64,000 nt of DNA from Segatella copri (GTDB lineage Bacteria > Bacteroidota > Bacteroidia > Bacteroidales > Bacteroidaceae). Made by a program: the position numbers and the translations under genes. Positions 51,537-60,904 of this stretch are shown here, piece by piece. Location: the NCBI RefSeq assembly GCF_019249655.2, contig NZ_CP137557.1, forward strand, positions 2,513,001-2,577,000. Direction: 5' to 3'. The notes under the pieces were generated by a model that was not told the origin of the DNA, ran no database searches, and saw only the letters and a program-made list of their open reading frames with translations. Numbering within the stretch: the first letter of the stretch is position 1; the number at the start of each line of letters is the position of its first letter.

Positions 51537-51956
51537 CTATTTTGTCTGTAAGTGGTCAAGTCGGTACTGACGTGGTGTAATACCGATACGCTTATAGAAA
51601 TTAGCATAGAAGCTCTGTCGTGTACTGAATCCTGCCATCTCACTGATGTCCTCTACACTCATCTTAGCGTAGCGCTTGTCAGTAAGAAGTGACATAGCAT
51701 CATTAACACGATAATCATTGACCAACTCAGAATAATTCTTGTGGAATCGAGTGGCACACACTGCTGAAATATAACGAGAGTTAGTATTCAGATCCTCTGC
51801 CAACTTCTTAGAGTTATACTCAGGATCCTTGTATTTTCTCTCCGTTACAATCAGACGGATAATCTCATCGCGGAGGCGGTCTTTAGTCTCCTCGCTCAAC
51901 AAAGTCTGATACCTTGCTGTTTTCTCTTTTTTGGGTTGAATATTATACTTAGCCAT
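51537..51956 (-). CDS. AraC-type helix-turn-helix regulator, DNA-binding domain only
   Basis: Protein of 139 aa from ATG 51956 (MAKYNIQPKKEKTARYQ). An ATG 12 codons earlier overlaps the promoter and is rejected. After a basic N-terminus, KLAEDLNTNSRYISAVC is the first helix-turn-helix. VEDISEMAGFSTRQSFYANF is the second, followed by the AraC signature end YKRIGITPRQYR. No ligand-binding domain is present. The helix spacing matches the AraC C-terminal domain, so it should bind DNA as a small stand-alone regulator. Targets unknown; the divergent LtaS-like gene is a candidate by position. Confidence 0.88.
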   Translation of the reverse strand: MAKYNIQPKKEKTARYQTLLSEETKDRLRDEIIRLIVTERKYKDPEYNSKKLAEDLNTNSRYISAVCATRFHKNYSELVNDYRVNDAMSLLTDKRYAKMSVEDISEMAGFSTRQSFYANFYKRIGITPRQYRLDHLQTK

Positions 51957-51978
51957 AGCGCGTAATAAATTAATACAA

Positions 51979-52010
51979 CAAAGATACGGCAAAATTCTCG
52001 AACAACCAAA
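51979..52010 (-). promoter_or_regulatory. Consensus promoter of the AraC-type gene
   Basis: On the minus strand TTTG (52010-52007), 20 bases, TATCTTTG (51986-51979), 22 bases before the ATG at 51956. Confidence 0.8.
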
Positions 52011-52070
52011 TTTTTTTCCACTTTTTTAAAAAAAAACATTGAAATAATTGTTTATTTCAGAAAATATGAG

Positions 52071-52078
52071 TAATTTTG
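52071..52078 (+). promoter_or_regulatory. -7 element of the LtaS-like gene
   Basis: TAATTTTG, with ATTG about 20 bases upstream as a weak -33 element; 40 bases before the ATG at 52119. Confidence 0.65.
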
Positions 52079-52118
52079 CATACGAATACATTATTATAAT
52101 AGTAAATTAACGATTTAT

Positions 52119-54026
52119 ATGAAGCAGATTCTATGGTTTGTTAAAACTTATGCTACGCTAGTAGTCTTGTTTGTTTTGCAGAAGCCCTTGTTTCTCATTT
52201 TGGAGAAGGGAGCCGCAACTCAACCTATTGATAATATTTTCGCAGACATGCCAGCTGTTATCTGGCATGGACTTCCTCTTGACCTTTCGATGGCAGGTTA
52301 TCTTTCTGTCATCCCAGGCATTCTGTCTATTGCTGCCATCTGGTTCAAGAAAGATCTGATACGCCCTATCATGAACGTTTACTTCGTAATTACTTCATTG
52401 ATTATCACATGCAGCTTTCTGGTAAACGCAAGTCTTTATCCATATTGGAAGTACCCGCTGGATAGTACTCCCCTCTTCTATTTCCTCACATCGCCAGCAG
52501 ACGCTATAGCTAGCGTAAGCATCTGGCAAGTGGTACTCACCTTTTTGCTCTGGGTAGTCCTCACCGTTGCCATCTGGTTCCTGCTCCGCATGCGTGGAAA
52601 GAAGCGCAGCTACCACAGCAGATACAGCAACTACGGATTCGGAGAATTCGGCGGCGGAAGAAGAGGATACAGCGACTTTGACCGTCACCGTGTGCGCACT
52701 TCCGTTATCCTGCTGCTTCTCACCACACTCCTCTTTATCCCTATCCGTGGCGGCATCACCGTATCAACCATGAATACGGGACAGGCATACTTCAGCCCGA
52801 ATGCATTTTTGAACCACGCTGCAGTAAACCCACTGTTCAGCTTCTTCGAGTCAATCACACATCAGGAAGATTTTGCTGACCAATACCGCTTCATGGATGA
52901 CAAGGAAGCTACCCAACTCTTTGAGAGCATGATTAGCACCAGCGATCAGAATACTTATCCGCTCCTTAACGAGGCAACCTTCAAAAAAGGTACACCCGAC
53001 ATTCTTATCGTCATCATGGAGAGTTTCGCCAGCGATATCATGCCGTCGATGGGTACTTACAAGGATGTAGCCGTCTGCCTGGATTCCATTGCACAGGAAA
53101 GTATCCTCTTCAACAGATTCTATGCCAACAGCTATCGCACCGACCGAGGTCTGGTTTCGATCTTAAGCGGATATCCGGCTCAGCCTACGGCAAGCATCAT
53201 GCGCTATCCACACAAGACAGCACAGTTGCCATCTATAGCCAAGAGTCTGATAGACCAACGCCACTATCAGACCACCTATTATTATGGTGGCGACGCAGAC
53301 TTCTGCAACATGCGTTCATTCCTTACTTCACAAGGATACGAAAACATCATAGCAGACAAGGATTTTCCTCTGGCAGACAGGATGAGCAAATGGGGCGTAC
53401 CAGACCATCTGGTGGCCAACAAACTGATGGCAGACATCAAAGCTCAGCAAAACACAAAACATCCGATGCTCAGAGTATTCCAGACTTCAAGCAGCCATGA
53501 GCCTTTCGAGGTTCCATACCACAGATTGGCAGACAAACGTCTCAACGCCTTCGCCTATACAGACAGCGTGATGGGTGCCATCGTCAGAGAGTACAAGAAA
53601 CTGCCACGTTGGAAGAATACACTCATCGTATTTGTACCCGACCATGTGGGTGGATACAAGGAAGGGCTCAATGATTCCGACCGCAGTCGTTATCAGATAC
53701 CGCTCATCCTGGCAGGAGGCGCTATTTCCCGTCCTCTGAAAGTAGGCATCATCGGTTCGCAGCAGGATATTGCCGCCACTCTCCTTGCACAACTCGGGGT
53801 AAATCACAATGACTTCAAGTTCAGCAAGAACATGATGAGCGATGCCACCCCAAAGTTCGCCTTCTTTACCAAGCCAGATCTCTTTGGCGTAGTATCAGAA
53901 GAAAACTCCATCATCTATGACAACAAGTTGCAAAAGGTGGTTTACGACAAGGGGCAAAAAGGCTATAACTTGAAACGCGGCAAGGCATATTTACAGAAGC
54001 TGTATGATGACCTGGCAAGCAAATAA
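52119..54026 (+). CDS. LTA synthase family phosphoethanolamine/phosphoglycerol transferase
   Basis: Protein of 635 aa. Five membrane segments occupy the first 220 residues, with a Ser/Tyr/Gly/Arg-rich loop (RKRSYHSRYSNYGFGEFGGG, close to it) before the fifth. The periplasmic sulfatase-fold domain starts at PDILIVIMESFASDIMPSMG. The likely nucleophile Thr is in YANSYRTDRGLVSILSGYPAQP. Metal ligands are in GGDADFCNMRSF, SSHEPF and VFVPDHVGG. Family knowledge: such enzymes transfer phosphoglycerol or phosphoethanolamine groups from phospholipids to surface glycans or lipid A. In a Gram-negative bacterium the acceptor is not lipoteichoic acid; envelope lipid or glycan decoration is inferred. A PAP2 phosphatase follows 22 bases later. 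Confidence 0.87.
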   Translation: MKQILWFVKTYATLVVLFVLQKPLFLILEKGAATQPIDNIFADMPAVIWHGLPLDLSMAGYLSVIPGILSIAAIWFKKDLIRPIMNVYFVITSLIITCSFLVNASLYPYWKYPLDSTPLFYFLTSPADAIASVSIWQVVLTFLLWVVLTVAIWFLLRMRGKKRSYHSRYSNYGFGEFGGGRRGYSDFDRHRVRTSVILLLLTTLLFIPIRGGITVSTMNTGQAYFSPNAFLNHAAVNPLFSFFESITHQEDFADQYRFMDDKEATQLFESMISTSDQNTYPLLNEATFKKGTPDILIVIMESFASDIMPSMGTYKDVAVCLDSIAQESILFNRFYANSYRTDRGLVSILSGYPAQPTASIMRYPHKTAQLPSIAKSLIDQRHYQTTYYYGGDADFCNMRSFLTSQGYENIIADKDFPLADRMSKWGVPDHLVANKLMADIKAQQNTKHPMLRVFQTSSSHEPFEVPYHRLADKRLNAFAYTDSVMGAIVREYKKLPRWKNTLIVFVPDHVGGYKEGLNDSDRSRYQIPLILAGGAISRPLKVGIIGSQQDIAATLLAQLGVNHNDFKFSKNMMSDATPKFAFFTKPDLFGVVSEENSIIYDNKLQKVVYDKGQKGYNLKRGKAYLQKLYDDLASK

Positions 54027-54048
54027 TAAAAAGATAAAATAGAATAAG

Positions 54049-54738
54049 ATGTTAGAAATCATACATCAATTAGAGCAGATAGACACTCAGGTCTTTCTGT
54101 TCTTCAATGGTATGCACTGCGAGTTTTTCGACTATTTCATGATGATGGCGAGCCATCGCTTCATCTGGATTCCCTTTTATGCTACGTTCGTTTGGGTAAT
54201 GATATGCAACTTTCACTGGAAGGTGACTCTCATCACCATACTGGCGGTAGCACTACTGATTCTGCTCTGTGACCAGACAGCTTCAGGTTTACTCAAGCCC
54301 ATGGTGGAACGACTACGTCCTAGTAATTTAGACAATCCCATCTCACCATTGGTTCATGTGGTAAACGATTACCGAGGCGGCAGATACGGTTTTCCTTCTT
54401 CCCATTCTGCCAACTCATGGGGAGCAGCATTCTTTGCCATGTATCTGGCACGAAGCAGGAAGCTCAATATATTCCTTATGATATGGGCTACAGTAATCAG
54501 TTACTCCCGCACCTATCTCGGAGTACATTACCCAGGCGACCTGCTTGTGGGAATGATGATTGGCTTTACCATGGCCACTATCGTATTCCTGGTGTATCAG
54601 TTCTTCTTCAAGAGCTATACCATCCAGTTTTACAAGCATGAGGAAAGACTGAAACAAGACTATATACCTATCACAATAGGCATAGCCAGTTTTGCCGTCA
54701 TGCTGCTGATAAGCGGAGTGATGTGTTACATCATATAG
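54049..54738 (+). CDS. PAP2-family membrane lipid phosphatase
   Basis: Protein of 229 aa with about five to six membrane helices. The three PAP2 motifs are complete: KPMVERLRP (K-x6-RP), PSSHSANSWG (PSxH) and SRTYLGVHYPGDLLVG (SR-x5-H-x3-D). Family knowledge: these enzymes dephosphorylate undecaprenyl pyrophosphate or other lipid phosphates on the periplasmic side. Together with the LtaS-like gene directly upstream it may recycle a lipid product or remodel envelope lipids. A C-terminal helix follows motif 3 (ITIGIASFAVMLLISGVMCY). Confidence 0.92.
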   Translation: MLEIIHQLEQIDTQVFLFFNGMHCEFFDYFMMMASHRFIWIPFYATFVWVMICNFHWKVTLITILAVALLILLCDQTASGLLKPMVERLRPSNLDNPISPLVHVVNDYRGGRYGFPSSHSANSWGAAFFAMYLARSRKLNIFLMIWATVISYSRTYLGVHYPGDLLVGMMIGFTMATIVFLVYQFFFKSYTIQFYKHEERLKQDYIPITIGIASFAVMLLISGVMCYII

Positions 54739-54813
54739 CTCCATACACATTATTATATATATAGATAGAAAGAAATTAAACTTCATTATTAACTATAATT
54801 AAAGAAGAAAACA

Positions 54814-55212
54814 ATGAAAAAATTAACTTTGATGGCATTCGCCATGGGTATGCTCGCATTTACAGCATGCTCAGAGAAGAAGGCAGCAGCTCCAGCAGAG
54901 GCAGCAGCTCCAGTAGAAGAAGTAGTAACCGACTCAGCATTCCAGGCAGCAGCAGCTGGCGACTATAAGAGTGCAGACGGCGAGCGTGTGATTACCCTCA
55001 ATGCAGACTTCACTGCAAAGACCACAAAACTCGACAAAGAGTATTACAAGTGGGAACTGGAAGTAAAGCCACAGGGAACTGAGGCTAACATCACTCTCGA
55101 CCGTAAGGGTCTCGATGCAGACGTAAAGGATCAGGCTACACTTGACATCGCAGAGGGCAAGTTGGTTGTAAAGAACGAGACATTCCGCAAGACAGCTGCA
55201 GAAAAGAAGTAA
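54814..55212 (+). CDS. Small lipoprotein, NlpE/DUF4369-like beta domain
   Basis: Protein of 132 aa. Lipoprotein signal MKKLTLMAFAMGMLAFTACSE with lipidation at the Cys, followed by an Ala/Pro/Glu-rich linker (KKAAAPAEAAAPVEE). The rest is a small domain GDYKSADGERVITLNADFTA...YYKWELEVK resembling the NlpE N-terminal type of short barrel. GAG/GCA-biased codons point to good expression. The precise role is unknown. Clean start and a terminator 25 bases after the stop make it a single-gene unit or the end of the LtaS/PAP2 unit. Confidence 0.75.
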   Translation: MKKLTLMAFAMGMLAFTACSEKKAAAPAEAAAPVEEVVTDSAFQAAAAGDYKSADGERVITLNADFTAKTTKLDKEYYKWELEVKPQGTEANITLDRKGLDADVKDQATLDIAEGKLVVKNETFRKTAAEKK

Positions 55213-55236
55213 TTCACTCCTCATACTAAAAAAACA

Positions 55237-55266
55237 AAGTGCCTCCACTTCACAGTGGGGGCACTT
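55237..55266 (+). terminator. Terminator after the small lipoprotein gene
   Basis: AAGTGCCTCCACT pairs with AGTGGGGGCACTT (one G-U) around TCAC, preceded by an A-run and followed by TCTATTC. Confidence 0.82.
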
Positions 55267-55512
55267 CTATTCATAAGGTATTAGTTTCTTTAAGGTAAAA
55301 AGATTGTATTCAGGATAACGTTTGCAAAGGTACTGCTTTTTATCGAAACAAACAAATCATTTTGTATGTTTAAAAACATATTTTGCATTTTTCCATACCT
55401 TCTATGAAATTTAAGGGCTGATAATTTCCGTACTTATCAGAAAATTTGTATCTTTGCACCATCAAACGAGGAAAATAGCAGTTTTTGAAATCATAAAATA
55501 ATTCTATAGAAT
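55267..55512. promoter_or_regulatory. Upstream region of glnS with a -7 element at 55449-55456
   Basis: TATCTTTG at 55449-55456 is the likely -7 box, 57 bases before the start. The -33 position is degenerate. Nothing else was seen in this AT-rich spacer. Confidence 0.6.
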
Positions 55513-57231
55513 ATGGCAATTAATGAAGAAAGCAAAATCGAAGAGAAAGCAAAGAGCATCTCTTTCGTAGAACAGTTGGTTGAGGAAGACCTCAAGGAAG
55601 GTAAGAACGCAGGTCGAATTCAGACCCGTTTTCCACCAGAGCCTAACGGTTACCTTCACATCGGTCATGCCAAAGCCATCTGCATGGACTTCGGCGTAGC
55701 CGAGAAATACAAAGGTGTCTGCAACCTCCGTTTCGACGACACCAACCCTAGCAAGGAAAATAACGAATACGTAGAAAACATTCTCCAGGATATTCAGTGG
55801 CTCGGCTTCAAGTGGGGCAACATTTACTATGCTTCTGACTATTTTGAGAAGTTGTGGGATTTTGCAATTTGGATGATCAAGAAGGGGAATGCTTACATCG
55901 ACGAGCAGACCGCTGAGGAAATCGCAGCACAGAAGGGTACTCCTACTACTCCAGGTACTGCCAGCCCATACCGCGACCGCCCTGTTGAGGAGAACCTCGC
56001 TCTCTTTGAGAAGATGAATACTCCTGAGGCTGTTGAGGGTAGCATGGTACTCCGTGCCAAGCTCGACATGGCTAACCCTAACATGCACTTCCGCGACCCT
56101 ATCATGTATCGTATTATCCAGACTCCACACCACCGCACAGGAACCAAGTGGCATGCATATCCGATGTATGACTTCGCACACGGACAGAGCGACTACTTCG
56201 AGGGTGTAACCCACTCTATCTGTACACTGGAGTTTGTGCCTCACCGCCCACTCTACGACAAGTTTGTTGACTTCCTGAAAGAGATGGACGGCAGCGATGA
56301 CGTATTGAACGACAATCGCCCACGCCAGATTGAGTTCAACCGCTTGAACCTCACCTACACTGTGATGAGTAAGCGTAAGCTCCACACATTGGTGGATGAG
56401 CACTTGGTAAATGGTTGGGACGACCCACGAATGCCTACACTTTGCGGTATGCGTCGCCGTGGTTACTCACCAGAGAGCATCCGCATGTTCATCGACAGCA
56501 TTGGCTACACCAAGTTTGATGCTCTCAACGACATGGCACTTCTGGAAGCTTCTGTTCGTGAGGACTTGAACAAGAAGGCTTGCCGCGTAAGCGCTGTGCT
56601 CGACCCAGTGAAACTTGTCATCACCAACTATCCTGAGGGTGAGAGCGAGGAGATGGAGGCAATCAACAACCCTGAGAACGAGGCAGATGGTACACATACC
56701 ATCACATTCTCAAAGAATCTCTGGATTGAGCGTGCCGACTTCATGGAGGATGCTCCTAAGAAGTTCTTCCGTATGACTCCAGGCAAGGAAGTACGCCTAA
56801 AGAACGCTTACATCGTGAAGTGTACAGGTTGCACCAAGGATGAGAATGGCGTTATCACAGAGATTCAGGCTGAGTACGACCCAATCAGCAAGAGCGGAAT
56901 GGAAGGTGCCAACCGCAAGGTAAAGGGTACTCTGCACTGGGTATCTGCAGACCACTGCGTAAAGGCAGAGGTACGTGAGTACGATCGCCTCTTCGCCATC
57001 GAGAACCCATCTGCAGATGATCGCGACTTCCGCGAACTGCTCAATCCTGAGAGCTATCACGATTTCAAGGAGTGCTACGTAGAGGAGTATGCTGCAACCA
57101 AGAAGCCAGGAGAATATCTCCAGTTCCAGCGTATCGGCTACTTCATGGCAGACCTCGATACCACAGACGAGAAACCTGTATTCAACAAGACTGTAGGCTT
57201 GAAGGATACCTGGGCTAAGCAGAACAAATAA
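55513..57231 (+). CDS. glnS: Glutamine--tRNA ligase
   Basis: Protein of 572 aa, class I synthetase. HIGH motif in RFPPEPNGYLHIGHAKAICMD, GlnRS-specific LRFDDTNPSKEN, and the KMSKS-equivalent VMSKRKL. The C-terminal anticodon-binding barrels follow (GKEVRLKNAYIV, GTLHWVSADH). It charges tRNA-Gln directly, so this organism need not rely on the transamidation route for glutamine. GAG/GCT-rich codon use agrees with high expression. The ATG at 55513 (MAINEESKIEEKAKSISFVE) is well placed after the -7 box. Confidence 0.97.
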   Translation: MAINEESKIEEKAKSISFVEQLVEEDLKEGKNAGRIQTRFPPEPNGYLHIGHAKAICMDFGVAEKYKGVCNLRFDDTNPSKENNEYVENILQDIQWLGFKWGNIYYASDYFEKLWDFAIWMIKKGNAYIDEQTAEEIAAQKGTPTTPGTASPYRDRPVEENLALFEKMNTPEAVEGSMVLRAKLDMANPNMHFRDPIMYRIIQTPHHRTGTKWHAYPMYDFAHGQSDYFEGVTHSICTLEFVPHRPLYDKFVDFLKEMDGSDDVLNDNRPRQIEFNRLNLTYTVMSKRKLHTLVDEHLVNGWDDPRMPTLCGMRRRGYSPESIRMFIDSIGYTKFDALNDMALLEASVREDLNKKACRVSAVLDPVKLVITNYPEGESEEMEAINNPENEADGTHTITFSKNLWIERADFMEDAPKKFFRMTPGKEVRLKNAYIVKCTGCTKDENGVITEIQAEYDPISKSGMEGANRKVKGTLHWVSADHCVKAEVREYDRLFAIENPSADDRDFRELLNPESYHDFKECYVEEYAATKKPGEYLQFQRIGYFMADLDTTDEKPVFNKTVGLKDTWAKQNK

Positions 57232-57246
57232 GTGATGAAATAAAAA

Positions 57247-57286
57247 GCTAGGAGTTTGGAGCTATTTAAAGCTATCGGCTCCTAGC
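57247..57286. other. Hairpin between glnS and the DedA gene
   Basis: GCTAGGAG pairs with CTCCTAGC, with inner TAGCT-like pairs (GAGCTATTTAAAGCTATC). It is preceded by an A-run but has no T-run. It may terminate weakly or process the message. Confidence 0.6.
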
Positions 57287-57318
57287 ATTCACTATACATA
57301 ATAAGATAAATAAACATA

Positions 57319-57960
57319 ATGAATACAGCAGATCTTTTTCTTTGGATTCTGGATAACTTGAACTATTGGGTGGTTACTCTTTTCATGGCTATCGAAAGTT
57401 CATTCATACCATTCCCATCAGAAGTGGTTGTTCCACCAGCTGCCTGGAAGGCAATGGATCCTAACAGTGGAATGTCGTTTATCCTCGTCATCGTGTTTGC
57501 CACCATCGGTGCAGACCTCGGTGCCCTCATCAACTACTATTTGGCAAAATGGGTTGGCCGCCCTATCATCTACAGTTTTGCTGACAGCCGAATCGGCCAC
57601 ATGTGCCTCATCGACCGCAAGAAGGTGGAAGTGGCAGAGGAGTTTTTCCGCAAGCATGGTGCTGCATCTACCATTTTCGGCAGATTGGTACCAGCGGTTC
57701 GCCAGCTTATCAGTATCCCTGCCGGACTGGCAGGAATGCACGTAGGCAAGTTCCTGCTCTACACAACTATCGGTGCCGGTGTATGGAACACCGTATTGGC
57801 AACCATAGGTTGGGGAATTTATGAATATACTGATTACAAGACAACTCAGGATGTTTACAAGCAGGCAGTACAGTATAGCCACGAGATTGGTTATGTCATT
57901 CTGGCGCTTGCCGTAGTAGTCGTTGCGTTTATCGCATACAAGGGAATCAAGAAGAAATAA
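57319..57960 (+). CDS. DedA-family membrane protein
   Basis: Protein of 213 aa with the DedA (SNARE-associated/VTT) layout. It has an N-terminal re-entrant region with FMAIESSFIPFPSEVVVPPAA and a conserved Gly-rich segment. FFRKHGAASTIFGRLVPAVRQLISIPAGLAGM (the G-R-x-x-P-x-x-R core lies within it; quoted piecemeal) follows, then two C-terminal helices. Family knowledge: DedA proteins act as lipid scramblases or transporters, including for undecaprenyl phosphate recycling. The gene converges with manC onto a perfect 20-bp terminator. Confidence 0.9.
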   Translation: MNTADLFLWILDNLNYWVVTLFMAIESSFIPFPSEVVVPPAAWKAMDPNSGMSFILVIVFATIGADLGALINYYLAKWVGRPIIYSFADSRIGHMCLIDRKKVEVAEEFFRKHGAASTIFGRLVPAVRQLISIPAGLAGMHVGKFLLYTTIGAGVWNTVLATIGWGIYEYTDYKTTQDVYKQAVQYSHEIGYVILALAVVVVAFIAYKGIKKK

Positions 57961-58020
57961 GCATCCTTTTCAAACACAATAAAATAAACCCTTTATTTCA
58001 TCAAATAGAAATATACAATA

Positions 58021-58071
58021 AAAAAGAATCTCTCCGTAGAAGTTCAAACATCTACGGAGAGATTCTTTTTT
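58021..58071. terminator. Perfect bidirectional terminator between dedA and manC
   Basis: A 20-bp perfect stem (AAAAAGAATCTCTCCGTAGA at 58021-58040 with its complement at 58051-58070) around a 10-base loop, with A- and T-runs at the base. Confidence 0.95.
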
Positions 58072-58090
58072 ATATCTGATATTCCCTATA

Positions 58091-59167
58091 TTACTTTTCA
58101 CTACCGGAGAACTGCTTGATGCGCTGCTCTTCAGATAGCTTGCAGATAAGAAGGGTGCCATCTTCCTCTGCTACGATGTAGCCTTCCAATCCCTGGATAA
58201 CCACCTTCTTCTCGTTCAAGGTATGAACAATATTATTCTTAGACTCAATCATCACGATGTTCTCGCCGATGGTAGCATTGCCATACAAATCCTTGCGGCT
58301 CTGTGCCAGGAGGCTACCCCATGTACCGAGGTCACTCCAACCGAAGTCGGCAGGCATCACGAAGATTTCCTCAGCCTTCTCCATGATGGCATAGTCAATA
58401 GAGATACTCTCACACTCAGGATAACGAAGATCGATTTCAGCCTGTTCCTTGTCAGTGCCATAGATGCTGCGCATGCTCTCGAAAATCTTCGCTATGCTAG
58501 GCTGATAAACGCGGAACGCATTGACGATGGTTGCCGCACTCATCACGAAGATACCTGCATTCCAGAAGAAACTCTTATCCTTGATATACTCTGTTGCAGT
58601 AGCCAAATCAGGCTTCTCTCTGAACTGATCAACACGATAGATTTCCTTATTGCGGGCAGAAGGCGTACGCAAATCTGCCTGAATGTAGCCATAACCTGTC
58701 TCCGGACGGGTAGGCTTCATACCCAAAGTTACGATACTGTCAGTTTCACTGGTAAACTTCAAGGCAGAAACAATCACCCTTCTGAATTCATTGCCATTCA
58801 TCACGATATGATCGGCAGGAGAAACCACAATATTAGCCTGTGGATCCTTCTCCTTGATGCGCCAACTGATGTAAGCGATACAAGGAGCTGTATTTCTACG
58901 GCATGGTTCCTGCAAGATGTTGCCTTCAGGAATTTCAGGCAACTGCTCATGAACCAGCGCTGCATATTTCTTATTTGTAACTACCCAAACATTCTCAGGT
59001 GCACACACGCCCTCGAAACGGTCGAAGGTAAGCTGCAAAAGTGAACGACCTGTTCCTAGAACATCGATAAACTGCTTTGGCTTTTCCTCGGTACTCATAG
59101 GCCAGAATCTACTGCCTACTCCACCAGCCATGATGACTAAATGATTATTTTTATGAGCCATATTCAT
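58091..59167 (-). CDS. manC: Mannose-1-phosphate guanylyltransferase
   Basis: Protein of 358 aa from ATG 59167 (MNMAHKNNHLVIMAGGVG); ATG 59161 is equally possible. The nucleotidyltransferase loop is AGGVGSRFWPMSTEEKPKQF. Further blocks are VSPADHIVM, KPTRPETGYGYI, FREKPDLATA and SFFWNAGIFV, with FGWSDLGTWGSL near the C-terminus. No phosphomannose isomerase domain is fused, so it is the short ManC form. It makes GDP-mannose, precursor of GDP-fucose and mannose-containing glycans, and so may feed the fucosyltransferase-like gene of the polysaccharide operon. Own -7 element upstream. Confidence 0.94.
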   Translation of the reverse strand: MNMAHKNNHLVIMAGGVGSRFWPMSTEEKPKQFIDVLGTGRSLLQLTFDRFEGVCAPENVWVVTNKKYAALVHEQLPEIPEGNILQEPCRRNTAPCIAYISWRIKEKDPQANIVVSPADHIVMNGNEFRRVIVSALKFTSETDSIVTLGMKPTRPETGYGYIQADLRTPSARNKEIYRVDQFREKPDLATATEYIKDKSFFWNAGIFVMSAATIVNAFRVYQPSIAKIFESMRSIYGTDKEQAEIDLRYPECESISIDYAIMEKAEEIFVMPADFGWSDLGTWGSLLAQSRKDLYGNATIGENIVMIESKNNIVHTLNEKKVVIQGLEGYIVAEEDGTLLICKLSEEQRIKQFSGSEK

Positions 59168-59185
59168 TTTTTTATAGATATTTGG

Positions 59186-59193
59186 CAAAAGTA
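59186..59193 (-). promoter_or_regulatory. -7 element of manC
   Basis: TACTTTTG on the minus strand, 18 bases before the ATG at 59167. The A-rich upstream region gives no clear -33 box. Confidence 0.55.
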
Positions 59194-59219
59194 ATAAAAA
59201 AAAAGGAGATAAACGAAAA

Positions 59220-59245
59220 AAAGGATGGAAAAGTTTCCATCCTTT
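59220..59245 (-). terminator. Terminator of the xylulokinase gene
   Basis: AAAGGATGGAAA pairs with TTTCCATCCTTT. On the minus strand the stem runs into TTTTTTTCG. Confidence 0.85.
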
Positions 59246-59296
59246 CTTTATTTTCTTAATCTTGAATGATAATTATCCTTTTTTCGCTATTTTTTC

Positions 59297-60784
59297 TTAT
59301 AGCTTAGCCAATTCAGCCTTCCAATCAGCATAAGCTTCAAGATATGCCTTGCGGTTAGCCTCGTCAGGTTCAATCACTGCCAACTTCTTGAGAGATGCAA
59401 AAGCCTCATCGTGATCCTTATAGATACCAGCACCGATACCTGCACCCTTGGCAGCACCAGCACTACCGTCAGTCTCATAAAGCTCAATTGTTGCACCGCT
59501 TACACCAGCCAAGGTATCACGGAACAATGGACTGAGGAACATGTTTGCCTTACCGGCATGAATCTTCTTGATATCCATACCCATCTGCTGCATGATTTCC
59601 ATGCCATAGCAGAAGCTGAACACGATGCCCTCCTGGGCTGCACGGACGATGTGTGCACGGTTGTGCTTGTTGAAGCTCAGACCACGAATAGAGCAACCCA
59701 CCTCACGATTCTCCAATACACGCTCGGCACCATTGCCGAATGGAATAATCTTCACACCGTCGCTACCGATAGGTACACCAGCAGCCAAATCGTTCATATC
59801 AGCATAGCTTACATCTGGAGTTATGTTGCGATGTACCCAAGCGTTCAGGATACCAGTACCATTCACGCAAAGCAATACGCCGAGACGATCTAAGTCTGTG
59901 GTATAGTTAGCATGAGCAAAGGTATTGACACGACTCTTTGGATCATAGTTCACATCTCCAAGCACACCATAAACCACACCTGAGGTACCGGCAGTACTTG
60001 CTATTTCACCAGGATTGAATACATTGAGGCTGACAGCATTGTTAGGCTGGTCACCAGCACGATAAGAAATAGGAGTACCCTCCTTCAGTCCGAGTTCCTC
60101 GGCAGCCTCCTTGCAAACTACGCTCTGAACAGAGAAGGTAGGAACGATGTCTGCAATCATGCTCTCATCGAAGCCAAAATAATCGAGCAGGAACTTGGCT
60201 GGCTTCTTTGCCTTGAAATCCCACATCATACCCTCAGAAAGACCGCTGATAGTTGTCTTCACCTCGCCAGAGAGTTTCATGGCGAGATAGTCACCAGGCA
60301 ACATAACCTTATCAATCTTATCAAACAGCTCAGGCTCGTTCTCTTTCACCCAAGCCAGCTTAGATGCAGTAAAGTTACCTGGAGAGTTCAACAAATTGCG
60401 CAAGCAGAGATCCTCACCCAAATCATGGAAAGCCTTCTCGCCGTAAGGTACGGCACGAGAGTCACACCAGATGATAGAAGGGCGCAACACCTGCTGGTTC
60501 TTATCCACACAAACCAAGCCATGCATCTGATAAGAGATACCAATGGCGAGAACATCCTCACCCTTGGCGCCACATTCTGCCATGATTTTCTTGAGAGCCA
60601 ATTTGGCATTATTCCACCACATCTGTGGATCCTGCTCTGCCCAACCGGTCTTCACCGCCATAATAGGCGCTTCATGATCTGGATAGAATGCAGATGCTAC
60701 GATTTCACCATTGTCAACATCAGTGAGGGCAGCCTTTACAGAACTGGAGCCTACATCAAAGCCTAATAAATACCTTCTTGCCAT
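59297..60784 (-). CDS. xylB: Xylulokinase (FGGY carbohydrate kinase)
   Basis: Protein of 495 aa. The N-terminal ATPase-fold segment is LLGFDVGSSSVKAALTDVD. The sugar-binding region has GISYQMHGLVCVD, with the conserved Q-M-H-G. The second half carries GDQPNNAVSLNVF and the FGGY signature region AGKANMFLSPLFRDTLAGVSG (in part) with GAAKGAGIGAG. It phosphorylates D-xylulose to xylulose 5-phosphate, linking xylose use to the pentose phosphate pathway. No xylose isomerase, transporter or regulator gene is adjacent, so it stands alone here, bounded by its own promoter and terminator. Confidence 0.93.
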   Translation of the reverse strand: MARRYLLGFDVGSSSVKAALTDVDNGEIVASAFYPDHEAPIMAVKTGWAEQDPQMWWNNAKLALKKIMAECGAKGEDVLAIGISYQMHGLVCVDKNQQVLRPSIIWCDSRAVPYGEKAFHDLGEDLCLRNLLNSPGNFTASKLAWVKENEPELFDKIDKVMLPGDYLAMKLSGEVKTTISGLSEGMMWDFKAKKPAKFLLDYFGFDESMIADIVPTFSVQSVVCKEAAEELGLKEGTPISYRAGDQPNNAVSLNVFNPGEIASTAGTSGVVYGVLGDVNYDPKSRVNTFAHANYTTDLDRLGVLLCVNGTGILNAWVHRNITPDVSYADMNDLAAGVPIGSDGVKIIPFGNGAERVLENREVGCSIRGLSFNKHNRAHIVRAAQEGIVFSFCYGMEIMQQMGMDIKKIHAGKANMFLSPLFRDTLAGVSGATIELYETDGSAGAAKGAGIGAGIYKDHDEAFASLKKLAVIEPDEANRKAYLEAYADWKAELAKL

Positions 60785-60834
60785 TTTATTCGTATTTTAT
60801 GTTTATTAATTAAGTTACGTGTTATTTTATGCTT

Positions 60835-60842
60835 CAAACATA
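60835..60842 (-). promoter_or_regulatory. Putative -7 element of xylB
   Basis: TATGTTTG on the minus strand, 50 bases before the start. No -33 match was found. Confidence 0.45.
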
Positions 60843-60904
60843 AACCTATCATACATAATACGAATACATCTCCATTTTCCCCCTATCAAAAACACGAAAA
60901 AAAA

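Noticed and set aside
59297..60784. A xylose-use operon around xylulokinase
   Set aside because: No isomerase, transporter or regulator adjoins it, and it has its own promoter and terminator.
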